Assembly (NCBI GenBank): GCA_902476875.1
Contig: CABSFC010000005.1
Span: 1-61,214, forward strand
Source: an uncultured Oscillibacter sp.
GTDB taxonomy: Bacteria > Bacillota > Clostridia > Oscillospirales > Oscillospiraceae
Direction of reading: 5' to 3'
DNA length: 61,214 bases
Positions 33,596 to 41,551 of the stretch are shown here, piece after piece; within the stretch, counting starts at the first letter, position 1; each line of letters opens with the position of its first letter. The notes beneath the pieces were generated by a model, which saw nothing but the letters and a program-made list of their open reading frames with translations, did not search any database and was not told the DNA's origin. Both the position numbers and the translations under genes were made by a program.

Positions 33596-34911
33596 CAGAA
33601 GTGATCAGCGTCCGCTTTCGAGGCGGATGCAAGAACTATTATTTCGACCCCAGAGGGGTCCAGGTGAAGATGGGGGACCAGGTGATCGTGGAGACCGCCC
33701 AGGGCCCGGAATTCGCCACCTGCACGGAGGCCAACCACGAGGTGGAGGACTCCGCCATCGTCAAGCCCCTGTGCGCCATGCTGCGGATGGCGACGGACAA
33801 TGACCGCCGCACCGTGGAGTACAACCGGAAAAAAGAGAGCGAGGCCTTCGACATCTGCGAGAAGAAGATCGCGGACCACGGCCTGGAGATGAAACTGGTG
33901 AACGTCTCCGCCAGCTTTGACGGCAACAAGATCATCTTCTACTTCACCGCCGACGGACGGGTGGACTTCCGGGAGCTGGTGCGGGACCTGGCGTCCGTGT
34001 TCCGGGCCCGGATCGAGCTGCGCCAGATCGGCGTCCGGGACGAGGCCAAGATGATCGGAGGCCTTGGCATCTGCGGCCGGCCCTTCTGCTGCTCCCAGTT
34101 CCTGGACAGCTTCCTGCCCGTCTCCATCAAGATGGCCAAGACCCAGAACCTGAGCCTGAACCCCACCAAGATCTCCGGCACCTGCGGGCGGCTGATGTGC
34201 TGTTTGAAGTATGAGCAGAACGCCTATGAGGACGCCGCCAAGCGTATGCCCAAGGTGGAGTCCTTCGTCCAGACGCCGGACGGCCCCGGCAACGTGAAGA
34301 GCGTGGACCTGCTGCGGGAGACCATGAAGGTCAGCCTGGACAGCGCCCCGGAGCCTTTGAAGCGCTATCACAACTGCGAGGTCCGGGTCCTGCGCAACGG
34401 CAAGGGCAGCCGGGAGGGCATCGAGATCCCGGAGCGCCCCGCCCGGTACGTGGAGGAGCGGGAAGAGGAGGAGTTCGCCACGCCCATTCTGGCCACACCC
34501 TTCTACGCGGCCCCCGAGCTGGAGGACGCGCCCGTCCGGGAGAAGATGGGCGTGGAGGGCAGCGACAGCGGCAAGCCCCGCCGCCGCCACCGGGGCGGAC
34601 GGCGCGGCCGGAGCGGCAAGCCCGCGGGCGAGGGCCAGCAGCCCAGGGTGGAGGGCAAGCAGCCGCCCAAGGCGGAGAACCGGCGGCAGCTCAGAGCCGG
34701 CGAGGAGAAGAAGGTCGGGCAGGGGGGCCAGAAGCCCCGCCCGCCCAAGCAGCAGGGCCCCAGGCAGCCCCAGCAGCCCCGGCCCGAGGGGAAGATGGCT
34801 GAGGACGGCGGCGACGGCGAGGCCAAGCGCCGCCACAGACCCCATCACCGGGGCGGACGCCGCCGGAACAAGGGCGGCGAGGGCGGCGGCCCCGCGCCCA
34901 AGAGCGAATAA
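33592..34911 (+). CDS. ricT: RicT (YaaT) PSP1-domain protein with long basic tail
   Basis: RicT is part of the Fe-S containing Y-complex (RicA, RicF, RicT) that assists RNase Y and affects competence and sporulation. The PSP1 core spans about residues 1-270: ARIELRQIGVRDEAKMIGGL, CGRPFCCSQFL and SGTCGRLMCCLKYEQNAY supply the Cys pairs that hold the cluster. After about residue 325 comes a ~110-residue tail of Arg, Gly, Lys, Pro and Gln with two RRHR..GGRR blocks. The start is TTG at 33592, inside the end of holB, with GGAGGG seven bases upstream. Confidence 0.93.
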   Translation: MTEVISVRFRGGCKNYYFDPRGVQVKMGDQVIVETAQGPEFATCTEANHEVEDSAIVKPLCAMLRMATDNDRRTVEYNRKKESEAFDICEKKIADHGLEMKLVNVSASFDGNKIIFYFTADGRVDFRELVRDLASVFRARIELRQIGVRDEAKMIGGLGICGRPFCCSQFLDSFLPVSIKMAKTQNLSLNPTKISGTCGRLMCCLKYEQNAYEDAAKRMPKVESFVQTPDGPGNVKSVDLLRETMKVSLDSAPEPLKRYHNCEVRVLRNGKGSREGIEIPERPARYVEEREEEEFATPILATPFYAAPELEDAPVREKMGVEGSDSGKPRRRHRGGRRGRSGKPAGEGQQPRVEGKQPPKAENRRQLRAGEEKKVGQGGQKPRPPKQQGPRQPQQPRPEGKMAEDGGDGEAKRRHRPHHRGGRRRNKGGEGGGPAPKSE

Positions 34912-34919
34912 TGCAGGAA

Positions 34920-34953
34920 CACCCGCTGTCCGCGCCGCGGGCAGCGGGTGCTT
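34920..34953 (+). terminator. stem-loop after ricT
   Basis: CACCCGCTG (34920-34928) pairs with CAGCGGGTG (34942-34950), then CTTT. The T tract is short, so termination may be partial. Confidence 0.55.
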
Positions 34954-34974
34954 TGCAGGAAGGAAGATCTGTCC

Positions 34975-35820
34975 ATGAAAAAATTTGACGGCGTACTGCT
35001 TGTCAGCGATTTTGACAATACCATTGTGGATACCATGTCCTCGTTCCGGGGCGGCGCGGAAATGCCGGAGCCTTCCGCCAGAACGCTGGAAGCGCTGGAC
35101 TATTTCATGAAAAACGGCGGGTGCTTCACCGTGGCCACGGGCCGGGCGCTGGCATCTTTCGCGAAGCTGGCCGGAAAGGTCCCGATGAACGTGCCGTCCG
35201 TCCTGTGCAACGGCGCGGCGCTGTACGACTTCGCGGCCGAAAAGTATCTGGACACCAATTTTTTGGACGGAGAGGCCCACCAGCGGGTCCAGGCGGTGCT
35301 GGACCGCTATCCGGCGGTGGCGGTGGAGGCGTACCACATTGGGAATACCATCCATGCGGTCCATCCCAACGAGATCACCCGTCACCACGAGCATATCACC
35401 CATGTCGCCGTGACAGAGGCTGCCTCTCTGCTGGATGTGCCCGCCCCGCTGGGAAAGCTGATGTTTGAAGGCGTCCATGAGGACTTGGCGGCGATCAAGA
35501 CGTATATGGAGAGTCAGCCCTGGGCGGATACATACGAGCTCATCTTCTCAGACCCCGAGCTGCTGGAAATGACCGCCAGGGGCGCCAACAAAGGCGGCAT
35601 GGTCCGCCGTTTGGCGGAGCGTCTGGGCATCTCCATGGACCATGTTTACTGCGCTGGGGACGAGGGCAATGACCTTTCCATGCTGGCTGTCGCGGCGGAG
35701 GGCTTTGCCCCCGCGAATTGCTCTGCCGCGGTACGCGGGAGCGGCGCCACCATTGTCTCTGACGCTGCCCATGATACGCTGGCGGATGTCATTGACATTC
35801 TGGACAGACGTTACTCGTAA
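34975..35820 (+). CDS. Cof-type HAD phosphatase
   Basis: A 281-aa HAD-superfamily IIB (Cof) hydrolase of sugar phosphates or cofactor phosphates. Motif I LLVSDFDNTIVDT (nucleophile Asp), motif II VATGRALASF, Lys in the KGGMVRRLAERLGI region and motif IV YCAGDEGNDLSMLAVAAEGF are all clear. The cap domain lies between motifs II and III. ATG at 34975 follows GGAAGGAAG. It is followed by a bidirectional terminator shared with the XRE gene. Confidence 0.93.
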   Translation: MKKFDGVLLVSDFDNTIVDTMSSFRGGAEMPEPSARTLEALDYFMKNGGCFTVATGRALASFAKLAGKVPMNVPSVLCNGAALYDFAAEKYLDTNFLDGEAHQRVQAVLDRYPAVAVEAYHIGNTIHAVHPNEITRHHEHITHVAVTEAASLLDVPAPLGKLMFEGVHEDLAAIKTYMESQPWADTYELIFSDPELLEMTARGANKGGMVRRLAERLGISMDHVYCAGDEGNDLSMLAVAAEGFAPANCSAAVRGSGATIVSDAAHDTLADVIDILDRRYS

Positions 35821-35840
35821 AAGTCCTTGCGAATATAAAA

Positions 35841-35870
35841 AACCGGCCCCACAGGGCCGGTTTATTTTTT
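35841..35870. terminator. bidirectional terminator
   Basis: AACCGGCCC (35841-35849), loop CACA, GGGCCGGTT (35854-35862), T-rich tail on the plus strand and TTTTTTAT on the minus strand; serves the Cof gene and the converging XRE gene. Confidence 0.92.
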
Positions 35871-36083
35871 CGGCGGATAGGGAAGGGGCTGGTCTGTCCG
35901 CCCCAGCAGATAGTCCACGCTGACGTGATAAAAGTCCGCCAGCGCGCATAGTACCTGTGGAGGGATCATGCGCTGTCCGCTCTCATAATAGGCATACGTC
36001 CGCTGGGAAACGCCCACCACCGCGCCGACCTGGGCCTGTGTCAGATCGTGGTCCTCCCGCAGGTCTCGAATTCGTTGAAACAT
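35862..36083 (-). CDS. small XRE family regulator
   Basis: A 73-aa single-domain Cro/CI helix-turn-helix protein: MFQRIRDLREDHDLTQAQVG, then GVSQRTYAYYESGQRMIPP and FYHVSVDYLLGRTD. The start at 36083 is chosen since AGGTG lies six bases before it; an ATG two codons earlier overlaps that site. It is divergent from the GntR-ABC operon across a control region with two identical palindromic sites, and is a likely partner in its regulation or self-regulation. Confidence 0.92.
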   Translation of the reverse strand: MFQRIRDLREDHDLTQAQVGAVVGVSQRTYAYYESGQRMIPPQVLCALADFYHVSVDYLLGRTDQPLPYPPKK

Positions 36084-36109
36084 CTCCATCACCTGTGACA
36101 AGCATAGAT

Positions 36110-36151
36110 TAGAACAAATTATTCTATTTACTTTTAGAATATTTTGTTCTA
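36110..36151. promoter_or_regulatory. two tandem TAGAA-N7-TTCTA sites between XRE and GntR genes
   Basis: Sites at 36110-36126 and 36135-36151 share TAGAA-N7-TTCTA, with centres 25 bases apart, and the two together form a larger inverted repeat with one mismatch. Symmetric placement between divergent regulators suggests operator use by the XRE protein. Confidence 0.6.
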
Positions 36152-36180
36152 ATATAGACATAACCACATCATTTGTGTTA

Positions 36181-36202
36181 TTGTATTAATTAGATAGTAC
36201 AA
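36181..36202. promoter_or_regulatory. candidate GntR operator
   Basis: Inverted repeat TTGTA-N12-TACAA, 20 bases before the GntR start and next to the ribosome site; spacing and TGTA/TACA arms resemble YtrA-type GntR operators used for autorepression. Confidence 0.5.
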
Positions 36203-36222
36203 ACGAACAGGAGGTGTGTCCC

Positions 36223-36615
36223 ATGAAATGGTTATTTTCCAACGACGCGCCGATTTATACACAGCTGATCGAGCAGATCAAGGTGGGCATCGTCTCCGGC
36301 GCCTTTCCGCCGGGGGAGCGATTACCCTCCGTGCGGGATCTGGCGACGGAGGCCGGCGTCAACCCCAATACCATGCAGCGGGCGCTGGCGGAGCTGGAGC
36401 GGGACGGACTGGTGTACACCCAGCGGACCGCGGGCAGATTTGTGACGGAGGACGAAGCGATGACCGAAACGGCAAAACGAGGACTGGCGGAGCGCCACAT
36501 CAAGACGTTCCTGACGGCCATGATCCGGCTGGGATTCCGGCAGGAGGAGATCGTGTCCCTGCTGCGGCAGGAGACGGGAGAGGAGGGAAGCAGCCATGCC
36601 GGCACTGGAGTGTAA
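36223..36615 (+). CDS. GntR family regulator, YtrA type
   Basis: A 130-aa regulator with the GntR winged helix (PIYTQLIEQIKVGIVSGAFP, GERLPSVRDLATEAGVNPNT, ALAELERDGLVYTQRTAGRF) and a short helical tail of YtrA type rather than a large effector domain. ATG at 36223 has AGGAGGTG upstream. Its 3' end overlaps the ABC ATPase start by 20 bases. YtrA-type regulators repress ABC-2 exporters in the same operon and respond to envelope-active antibiotics. Confidence 0.95.
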   Translation: MKWLFSNDAPIYTQLIEQIKVGIVSGAFPPGERLPSVRDLATEAGVNPNTMQRALAELERDGLVYTQRTAGRFVTEDEAMTETAKRGLAERHIKTFLTAMIRLGFRQEEIVSLLRQETGEEGSSHAGTGV

Positions 36616-37291
36616 GGACCTTTGCAAGAATTACGGGCACACGGCCGCTCTGGACCACGTGAGCTTTTCCGTGGAGCCGGGCCGCATCGTGGGCCTGCTG
36701 GGCCCCAACGGCAGCGGCAAGACCACGCTGATCAAGCTGGCCAACGGCCTGCTGACCCCCAGCGGCGGCGCGCTCGCCGTCTGCGGCCTGGCGCCGGGGA
36801 AGGAGAGCCATGCCCTGGTCAGCTATCTGCCGGAGCGGATGGCCATCCCCACCTGGATGTCCGCCGCCCAGCTGCTGGACTTCTACGGCGATTTTTATAC
36901 GGACTTCCGCCGGGACGCGGCGGAGGAGATGCTGGCCCACCTGAATATCCAGCCCGGGCAGCGCATCAAGCAGATGAGCAAGGGCACCCGGGAGAAGGTA
37001 CAGCTCATCATGGTCATGAGCCGGGCCGCGAAGCTGTACCTGCTGGATGAGCCCATCGGCGGCGTGGACCCCGCCACACGGGACTATATCCTCTCCACCA
37101 TCATCGGCAACTACAACCCCGAGGCGGCGGTGATCATCTCCACCCACCTGATCTCCGACGTGGAGAAGGTACTGGACGAGGTCATTTTCATCAACCAGGG
37201 CCGCTTGGTGCTCCAGTCCTCCGTGGACGATATCCGGGCGGAGAAGGGCATGAGCGTGGACGAACTGTTCCGGGAGGTGTTCAAATGCTGA
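36596..37291 (+). CDS. ABC transporter ATP-binding protein
   Basis: A 231-aa ABC-2 type exporter ATPase. Walker A GLLGPNGSGKTTLIKLANGL (about residue 34), Q-loop region LVSYLPERMAIPTWM, signature-like MSKGTREKVQLIMVMSR (degenerate LSGGQ, as is common in this group), Walker B LYLLDEPIGGVDPATRDYI and the switch His in VIISTHLISDVE. It overlaps both the GntR gene and the permease gene (7 bases), a tightly coupled operon. Confidence 0.95.
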   Translation: MPALECKDLCKNYGHTAALDHVSFSVEPGRIVGLLGPNGSGKTTLIKLANGLLTPSGGALAVCGLAPGKESHALVSYLPERMAIPTWMSAAQLLDFYGDFYTDFRRDAAEEMLAHLNIQPGQRIKQMSKGTREKVQLIMVMSRAAKLYLLDEPIGGVDPATRDYILSTIIGNYNPEAAVIISTHLISDVEKVLDEVIFINQGRLVLQSSVDDIRAEKGMSVDELFREVFKC

Positions 37292-38103
37292 GAAAGCTGA
37301 TGAAGCACGAGTTTCGTGCCACTGGGCGCATCATGCTGCCCCTGTACCTGGTGCTGCTGGTGACGTCTTTTGGCGCCAACCTGTCCGCCCGGGGGCTGCT
37401 GAACACCCGGTACCGGATCCTGGATATGCTGGGCGTACTGCTGGTGATGGCCTTTGGCATCGCGATCTTCGCGGTGTGCATCATGAGCTTTGTGGTGATG
37501 GTCCAGCGGTTTTATAAGAACCTGCTCCAGGACGAGGGCTATGTCATGCTGACCCTGCCGGTGTCCGTTCACCAGCAGGTGTGGAGCAAGCTGATCGTCT
37601 CCGCCGTCTGGTTCGCGGCCACGGTGGTCATGGTGATCGTGGCGGCCTGTATCGTGGCTTTTGATATTGATTTCATTAAATATTTCTTCCAGGGCATTGG
37701 GGAGCTGTTCGGAGAGCTGCGGCGGCTGGAGGCGTATTACGCCATCAACGGCACGGCCATCGCGCTGGAATTTATCGTGCTGTGCTTCCTGGGCTGCTGC
37801 GCCATGTGCCTGCAGTTCTACGCCGCCCTGGCGGTGGGCCACGGCTTCGCCAATCACAAGATGGCCTGGTCGGTGGCGTGGTTTTTCATCTTCCAATTTG
37901 CCGTGCAGATGGCGATGTCCGTGATCGTCATTTTCGCGGACGTTACGAATCTGGACTATTTGCTCGCAAACTATGTCCATTTCGGCTTTATGGCCGGTAT
38001 GCACGCGGCGTTGATCTTTATGATCGTCTGTGTCGTGGTTCACGGCGCCGTTTTCTATGCCGTCACGACGTTCTGCTTGAAAAAGCGCCTGAACCTGGAG
38101 TAA
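37285..38103 (+). CDS. ABC-2 type membrane protein (permease)
   Basis: A 272-aa protein with about six membrane segments starting MLRKLMKHEFRATGRIMLPLYLVLL, the typical entry of ABC-2 permeases (KLMKYEF-like), then LLVMAFGIAIFAVCIMSFVV and a C-terminal VCVVVHGAVFYAVTTFCL. It follows the ATPase gene with overlap and has GGGAGG in the ATPase end as ribosome site. With the GntR regulator this makes a YtrABC-like unit, possibly for antibiotic or peptide resistance. Confidence 0.88.
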   Translation: MLRKLMKHEFRATGRIMLPLYLVLLVTSFGANLSARGLLNTRYRILDMLGVLLVMAFGIAIFAVCIMSFVVMVQRFYKNLLQDEGYVMLTLPVSVHQQVWSKLIVSAVWFAATVVMVIVAACIVAFDIDFIKYFFQGIGELFGELRRLEAYYAINGTAIALEFIVLCFLGCCAMCLQFYAALAVGHGFANHKMAWSVAWFFIFQFAVQMAMSVIVIFADVTNLDYLLANYVHFGFMAGMHAALIFMIVCVVVHGAVFYAVTTFCLKKRLNLE

Positions 38104-38175
38104 ACTGGCCCTGATACTTTCGCGGGCCGTGGGCACGTCCACGGCCCGTGTATCCTGTTCTGGAGGACACGCTGT

Positions 38176-38637
38176 TTGGAAACTGTACTGGAAAAGCTGC
38201 TGATGACCTTCACCATGGCCATGGTGCCGGTGGTGGAGCTGCGGGGGGCCATCCCGGTGGGCATCGCCGCCGGACTGCCGCCCGCCGTGGCCTGCGTGAC
38301 AGCGATTTTGGGAAATCTGCTGCCGGTGCCTCTCATCATGCTGCTGGCCCGCCGGGTGGCGGACTGGCTGCGGGGGACGGCGTTCTTCGGCCCCAGGATC
38401 GCATGGCTGGAGCGCCGGGCCCATCTGAAGGGCCGCATCGTGCGGAGATACCGCCTGCTGGGGTTGGTGATCCTGGTGGGCATCCCCCTGCCGGGCACCG
38501 GCGCCTGGACCGGCGCGCTGGTGGCCTCGGTGCTGGACATCCGTATGCGCAACGCCATCCCGGCGATTTTTTTGGGACTGATCATCGCGGGCATGCTGAT
38601 CACGTTTTTGACCATGGGGCTGATCCGCCTGTTTTGA
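38176..38637 (+). CDS. small multidrug export protein (COG2426 type)
   Basis: A 153-aa membrane protein with about four segments: LLMTFTMAMVPVVELRGAIP, ACVTAILGNLLPVPLIMLLA and RYRLLGLVILVGIPLPGTGAW are typical of the Firmicute 'small multi-drug export protein' family, whose transport role is only annotated by similarity. The start is TTG at 38176, chosen because CTGGAGG lies nine bases upstream and the family start METVLEKLLM results. Terminators follow. Confidence 0.88.
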   Translation: METVLEKLLMTFTMAMVPVVELRGAIPVGIAAGLPPAVACVTAILGNLLPVPLIMLLARRVADWLRGTAFFGPRIAWLERRAHLKGRIVRRYRLLGLVILVGIPLPGTGAWTGALVASVLDIRMRNAIPAIFLGLIIAGMLITFLTMGLIRLF

Positions 38638-38710
38638 TAAAAACGGGACGCCGCGAGACGGAGCCGGAAGGGCGTCCCTTGGGCAGGCCATCCCGCCCTG
38701 GCCCTAAAAT

Positions 38711-38755
38711 CCCCGGCAGATATTGCTTTGCCAGTATCTGCCGGGGAGCTTTTTT
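38711..38755 (+). terminator. intrinsic terminator
   Basis: CCCCGGCAGATA (38711-38722) pairs with TATCTGCCGGGG (38735-38746), then AGCTTTTTT. A weaker hairpin GGGACGCC/GGGCGTCCC precedes it. Confidence 0.92.
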
Positions 38756-38786
38756 GTGCCGATACCGCGGCTTTGCCCGACATGAG

Positions 38787-38832
38787 AATACCCCCTGGCG
38801 CAGTCTGCTCTTCCTGCGTCAGGGGGTATTTT
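38787..38832. terminator. bidirectional terminator before the KOR operon end
   Basis: A 17-bp stem with one mismatch: AATACCCCCTGGCGCAG (38787-38803) and CTGCGTCAGGGGGTATT (38814-38830), T-rich on both strands; ends the minus-strand operon and stops read-through from the left. Confidence 0.88.
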
Positions 38833-38887
38833 GCTGTCGGTTTTCCAGGCAAAAAGCGACATTTCGCGTGCGCGGCGGAATGAATGT

Positions 38888-40156
38888 TCAGGTGATCATA
38901 ATGCGGAGAATTTCGGTGTCCGTAGCGCGCATGCCCTCCCGGGCCATACGGCCGATACTCTGGATCGTCGCCTCAACACCGTCTTTGACAAGGCCCTCTC
39001 CGGCGCGGAACACCCGGCCGGCCATGGCCATGTGGTGTCCGACGATGGCGGCTTCCACGGAGGAGGCGATTTTGGCCGCGCAAGAGGATTTTGCTCCGTC
39101 ACAGACAATGCCGCCCACATTGGCCAGCGTGTTGACAATGGTCATGCAGATCTGCTCGTAACTTCCGCCATGGAGGAAGGTGATGGCCGCGCCGGAGCCG
39201 GCCCCGGCGCTGACGGCCCCGCAGAACGCGGAGAGAACGCCGATGTGGCGCTTGATGTGGATGGAGATAAGATTGCTGAGCGCGAGGGCGCGATACAGAG
39301 TCTCCTGCGGGGCATCCAGCATCCTGGCGTATTCCAATACGGGCAGGGAAACTGTGAGCCCCTGATTGCCGCTGCCGGAGTTGATGACCACCGGCAGCTC
39401 ACAGCCGCTCATGCGGGCGTCGGAGCCGGCGGCCGCCGCGGCCCTGGCCCGGGCCCGCACATCGTCCGCTCCGTAAATTTCCAGAATGGAACGCCCGACC
39501 TGGGCGCCATATGGGTGGGAAAGCCCCTCCTGGGAAATGGCGCTGTTCATGGCGATCTGGCGGCGCAGCAGAGGCTCCACATCGGAAATGTCCGCCTCCC
39601 GGGCGAAGGTCAGAATGTCCCTGACGTTCAGCAGCTCCTTTTCTCCCGCCGCGGCTTGCGTCTGGGCGGCCTTGGCGTCGAAGAACAACGCCCCGTCCCG
39701 GCGGATTTCCGTGATCTGCGTGTGCTCCTTTTCCAGCACCACCTTGGCGGTGTGGCGGGTGCCATGGATCGTCACCGCAACGTACAGATTCGGCACATCG
39801 GGGATAAGGTCATAGCTGCACGCGCCCGCGTCCACAAAGGCTTTTGCCTGGCGGATCTGCTCGGGCGTGATGGCGGAGAGCACTTCCAGCCGCCGGCCGG
39901 CGTCTCCGCCGATGGCGCCCAGGGCGGCGGCGATGGGGATACCCCGCTCACCGCCGGAGTTGGGCACGATAACGCTCTTGACATTTTTGATGACATTTCC
40001 GCTGCATAACAGCTCCAGCTTGACGGGCTCCTCATCCAACACCTCGCGGGCTTTGGCGGAGGCATAGGCAATGACAATGGGCTCGGTGCAGCCGAAGGAA
40101 GCAATGAGCTCGCTCTTGAGGATGGCGACGTAGTTGTCGTAGATTCGTTTGTCCAT
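38888..40156 (-). CDS. L-cysteine desulfidase / L-serine dehydratase alpha-like protein (UPF0597)
   Basis: A 422-aa protein of the UPF0597/CyuA group related to the catalytic subunit of Fe-S L-serine dehydratases. The N-terminus has ASFGCTEPIVIAYASAKARE with the first cluster Cys, the middle has CSGNVIKNVKSVIVPNSGG, and the C-terminal part has FCGAVSAGAGSGAAI and NVGGIVCDGAKSSCAAKIAS, giving the set of Cys for a [4Fe-4S] cluster. Family members degrade cysteine to pyruvate, sulfide and ammonia. It is the last gene of the symporter-KOR operon, 31 bases after the gamma subunit gene. Confidence 0.9.
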   Translation of the reverse strand: MDKRIYDNYVAILKSELIASFGCTEPIVIAYASAKAREVLDEEPVKLELLCSGNVIKNVKSVIVPNSGGERGIPIAAALGAIGGDAGRRLEVLSAITPEQIRQAKAFVDAGACSYDLIPDVPNLYVAVTIHGTRHTAKVVLEKEHTQITEIRRDGALFFDAKAAQTQAAAGEKELLNVRDILTFAREADISDVEPLLRRQIAMNSAISQEGLSHPYGAQVGRSILEIYGADDVRARARAAAAAGSDARMSGCELPVVINSGSGNQGLTVSLPVLEYARMLDAPQETLYRALALSNLISIHIKRHIGVLSAFCGAVSAGAGSGAAITFLHGGSYEQICMTIVNTLANVGGIVCDGAKSSCAAKIASSVEAAIVGHHMAMAGRVFRAGEGLVKDGVEATIQSIGRMAREGMRATDTEILRIMIT

Positions 40157-40187
40157 AGTGGTTCCTTCTGTTGAGTAATAAGTCCTG

Positions 40188-40736
40188 TCAGGCTGGCTCG
40201 CTGTGAGCCATCTGGATGCCCGCGTTCAGCATGGTCTCGTTTTTCTCCACGGCCGCGGGGTTGTGGCCGAAGCGTTTGCGGATGGCCTTCCGCAGGCACT
40301 CCGCGTCCATCAGCTCTGTTTTGCCAAGAATAATGCCCAGGGAGAGAATATTCGCGGAAGTGGCGTTTCCCATGGCCCGCGCGGTGGAGGCGATGGGAAA
40401 GCCGACCTGCTTGGCCTGGGATTCCACAGGGGTAATGGCGTCCTGGTCGTAAATCAGGAGGGTGTCTTCGGAGACGACCGGGGCGTACTTTTGGTACGCC
40501 ACCTGAGCCAGAGCGAGGATCACATCGGGATGGAGGGCCTCCGGATAGTCGATGGCCCCGTCGCTGATGATCAGGTCGGATTTGGCAAAGGTGCCGCGGG
40601 TCTCAACGCCATAGGTGCTTGTCATGACGGCGTTCAGGTCGTCAAACGAGGCCGCCTCGCCCAGAATGTTGCCGCAGGAGACCAGACCCTGGCCGCCCAC
40701 GCCGGCAAAAATAATTTCCCATGTCTTCTTTTTCAT
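40188..40736 (-). CDS. 2-oxoacid:ferredoxin oxidoreductase, gamma subunit
   Basis: A 182-aa gamma subunit of a four-subunit 2-oxoacid:acceptor oxidoreductase. WEIIFAGVGGQGLVSCGNILGEAA at the N-terminus is the family signature; MTSTYGVETRGTFAKSDLIIS and NILSLGIILGKTELMDAECLRKA follow. It completes the delta-alpha-beta-gamma order and overlaps the beta gene by four bases. The enzyme converts a 2-oxoacid, CoA and oxidised ferredoxin to acyl-CoA, CO2 and reduced ferredoxin. Confidence 0.95.
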   Translation of the reverse strand: MKKKTWEIIFAGVGGQGLVSCGNILGEAASFDDLNAVMTSTYGVETRGTFAKSDLIISDGAIDYPEALHPDVILALAQVAYQKYAPVVSEDTLLIYDQDAITPVESQAKQVGFPIASTARAMGNATSANILSLGIILGKTELMDAECLRKAIRKRFGHNPAAVEKNETMLNAGIQMAHSEPA

Positions 40737-41551
40737 TTGCTTACCCCGCTTTGCGCTTTTTCGATTATCCGCTGGTATTTCGTGCCGTAGTCCTCGCCGG
40801 ACCTGTTGCAGAGCACGCCCATGACGAGCTTGCCCGCAAGCTCGTCCGCCGTCATATTGGCGGCCTGCGCGGGCGTAACGGAGCGTTCCTTCACCCAGCG
40901 CATAAGCTCCGCGGCGCTGCGCATCCCGTTGTTGCGCCCAAAATGCGTGGGACAGGGCGAGATCGTCTCGATACAGGCGAATCCCTTTTTGCGGATACCG
41001 TCGCGGATGAGGTTTTTGAGCTGCTGCGGGTTCTCGACAGAGGCCCGGGCCACATACCGCGCTCCGGCGGCCTGCGCGACGGCGCAGATGTCAAAGCCCT
41101 CCTCGATATGGCCATAGCGGGAAGTGGTGGTGATCCGGTTTTCCGGCGTGGTGCCCGAGTATTGGCCGCCGGTCATGCCATAGTTGAAGTTGTTCACCAG
41201 GATCGCGGTGAGGTCCACGTTGCGGCGGGCGGCGTGGATGAAGTGGTTGCCGCCGATGGTGATGCCGTCGCCGTCGCCCATGAGAACGACGACGTTCAAC
41301 GTGGGATTTGCCAGCTTGATGCCGGTGGCGAAGGCCAGCGCCCGGCCGTGCGTGCCGTGGAAACTGTTGGTGCGCACATAGTCGTCCGCCTTGCCCCAGC
41401 AGCCGATTCCGGTGACGACCACGGTATTCTCCCGGGTCAGCTCCAATTCCTCAAAGGCGCGGGCGATGGCGCAGAGAACGATCCCGTTGCCGCAGCCGCT
41501 GCACCAGAAGTGCGGAAACTTATCGGTGCGCAGATAATCCAGATAGTTCAT
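40733..41551 (-). CDS. 2-oxoacid:ferredoxin oxidoreductase, beta (TPP-binding) subunit
   Basis: A 272-aa subunit that binds thiamine diphosphate. FPHFWCSGCGNGIVLCAIAR at the N-terminus brings the Cys residues for the proximal cluster, VVVLMGDGDGITIGGNHFIH is the TPP/Mg motif (GDGD), and ILVNNFNYGMTGGQYSGTTP completes it. It overlaps the alpha and gamma genes by four bases each (ATGA-type junctions), so all four subunits are coupled. Confidence 0.96.
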   Translation of the reverse strand: MNYLDYLRTDKFPHFWCSGCGNGIVLCAIARAFEELELTRENTVVVTGIGCWGKADDYVRTNSFHGTHGRALAFATGIKLANPTLNVVVLMGDGDGITIGGNHFIHAARRNVDLTAILVNNFNYGMTGGQYSGTTPENRITTTSRYGHIEEGFDICAVAQAAGARYVARASVENPQQLKNLIRDGIRKKGFACIETISPCPTHFGRNNGMRSAAELMRWVKERSVTPAQAANMTADELAGKLVMGVLCNRSGEDYGTKYQRIIEKAQSGVSK

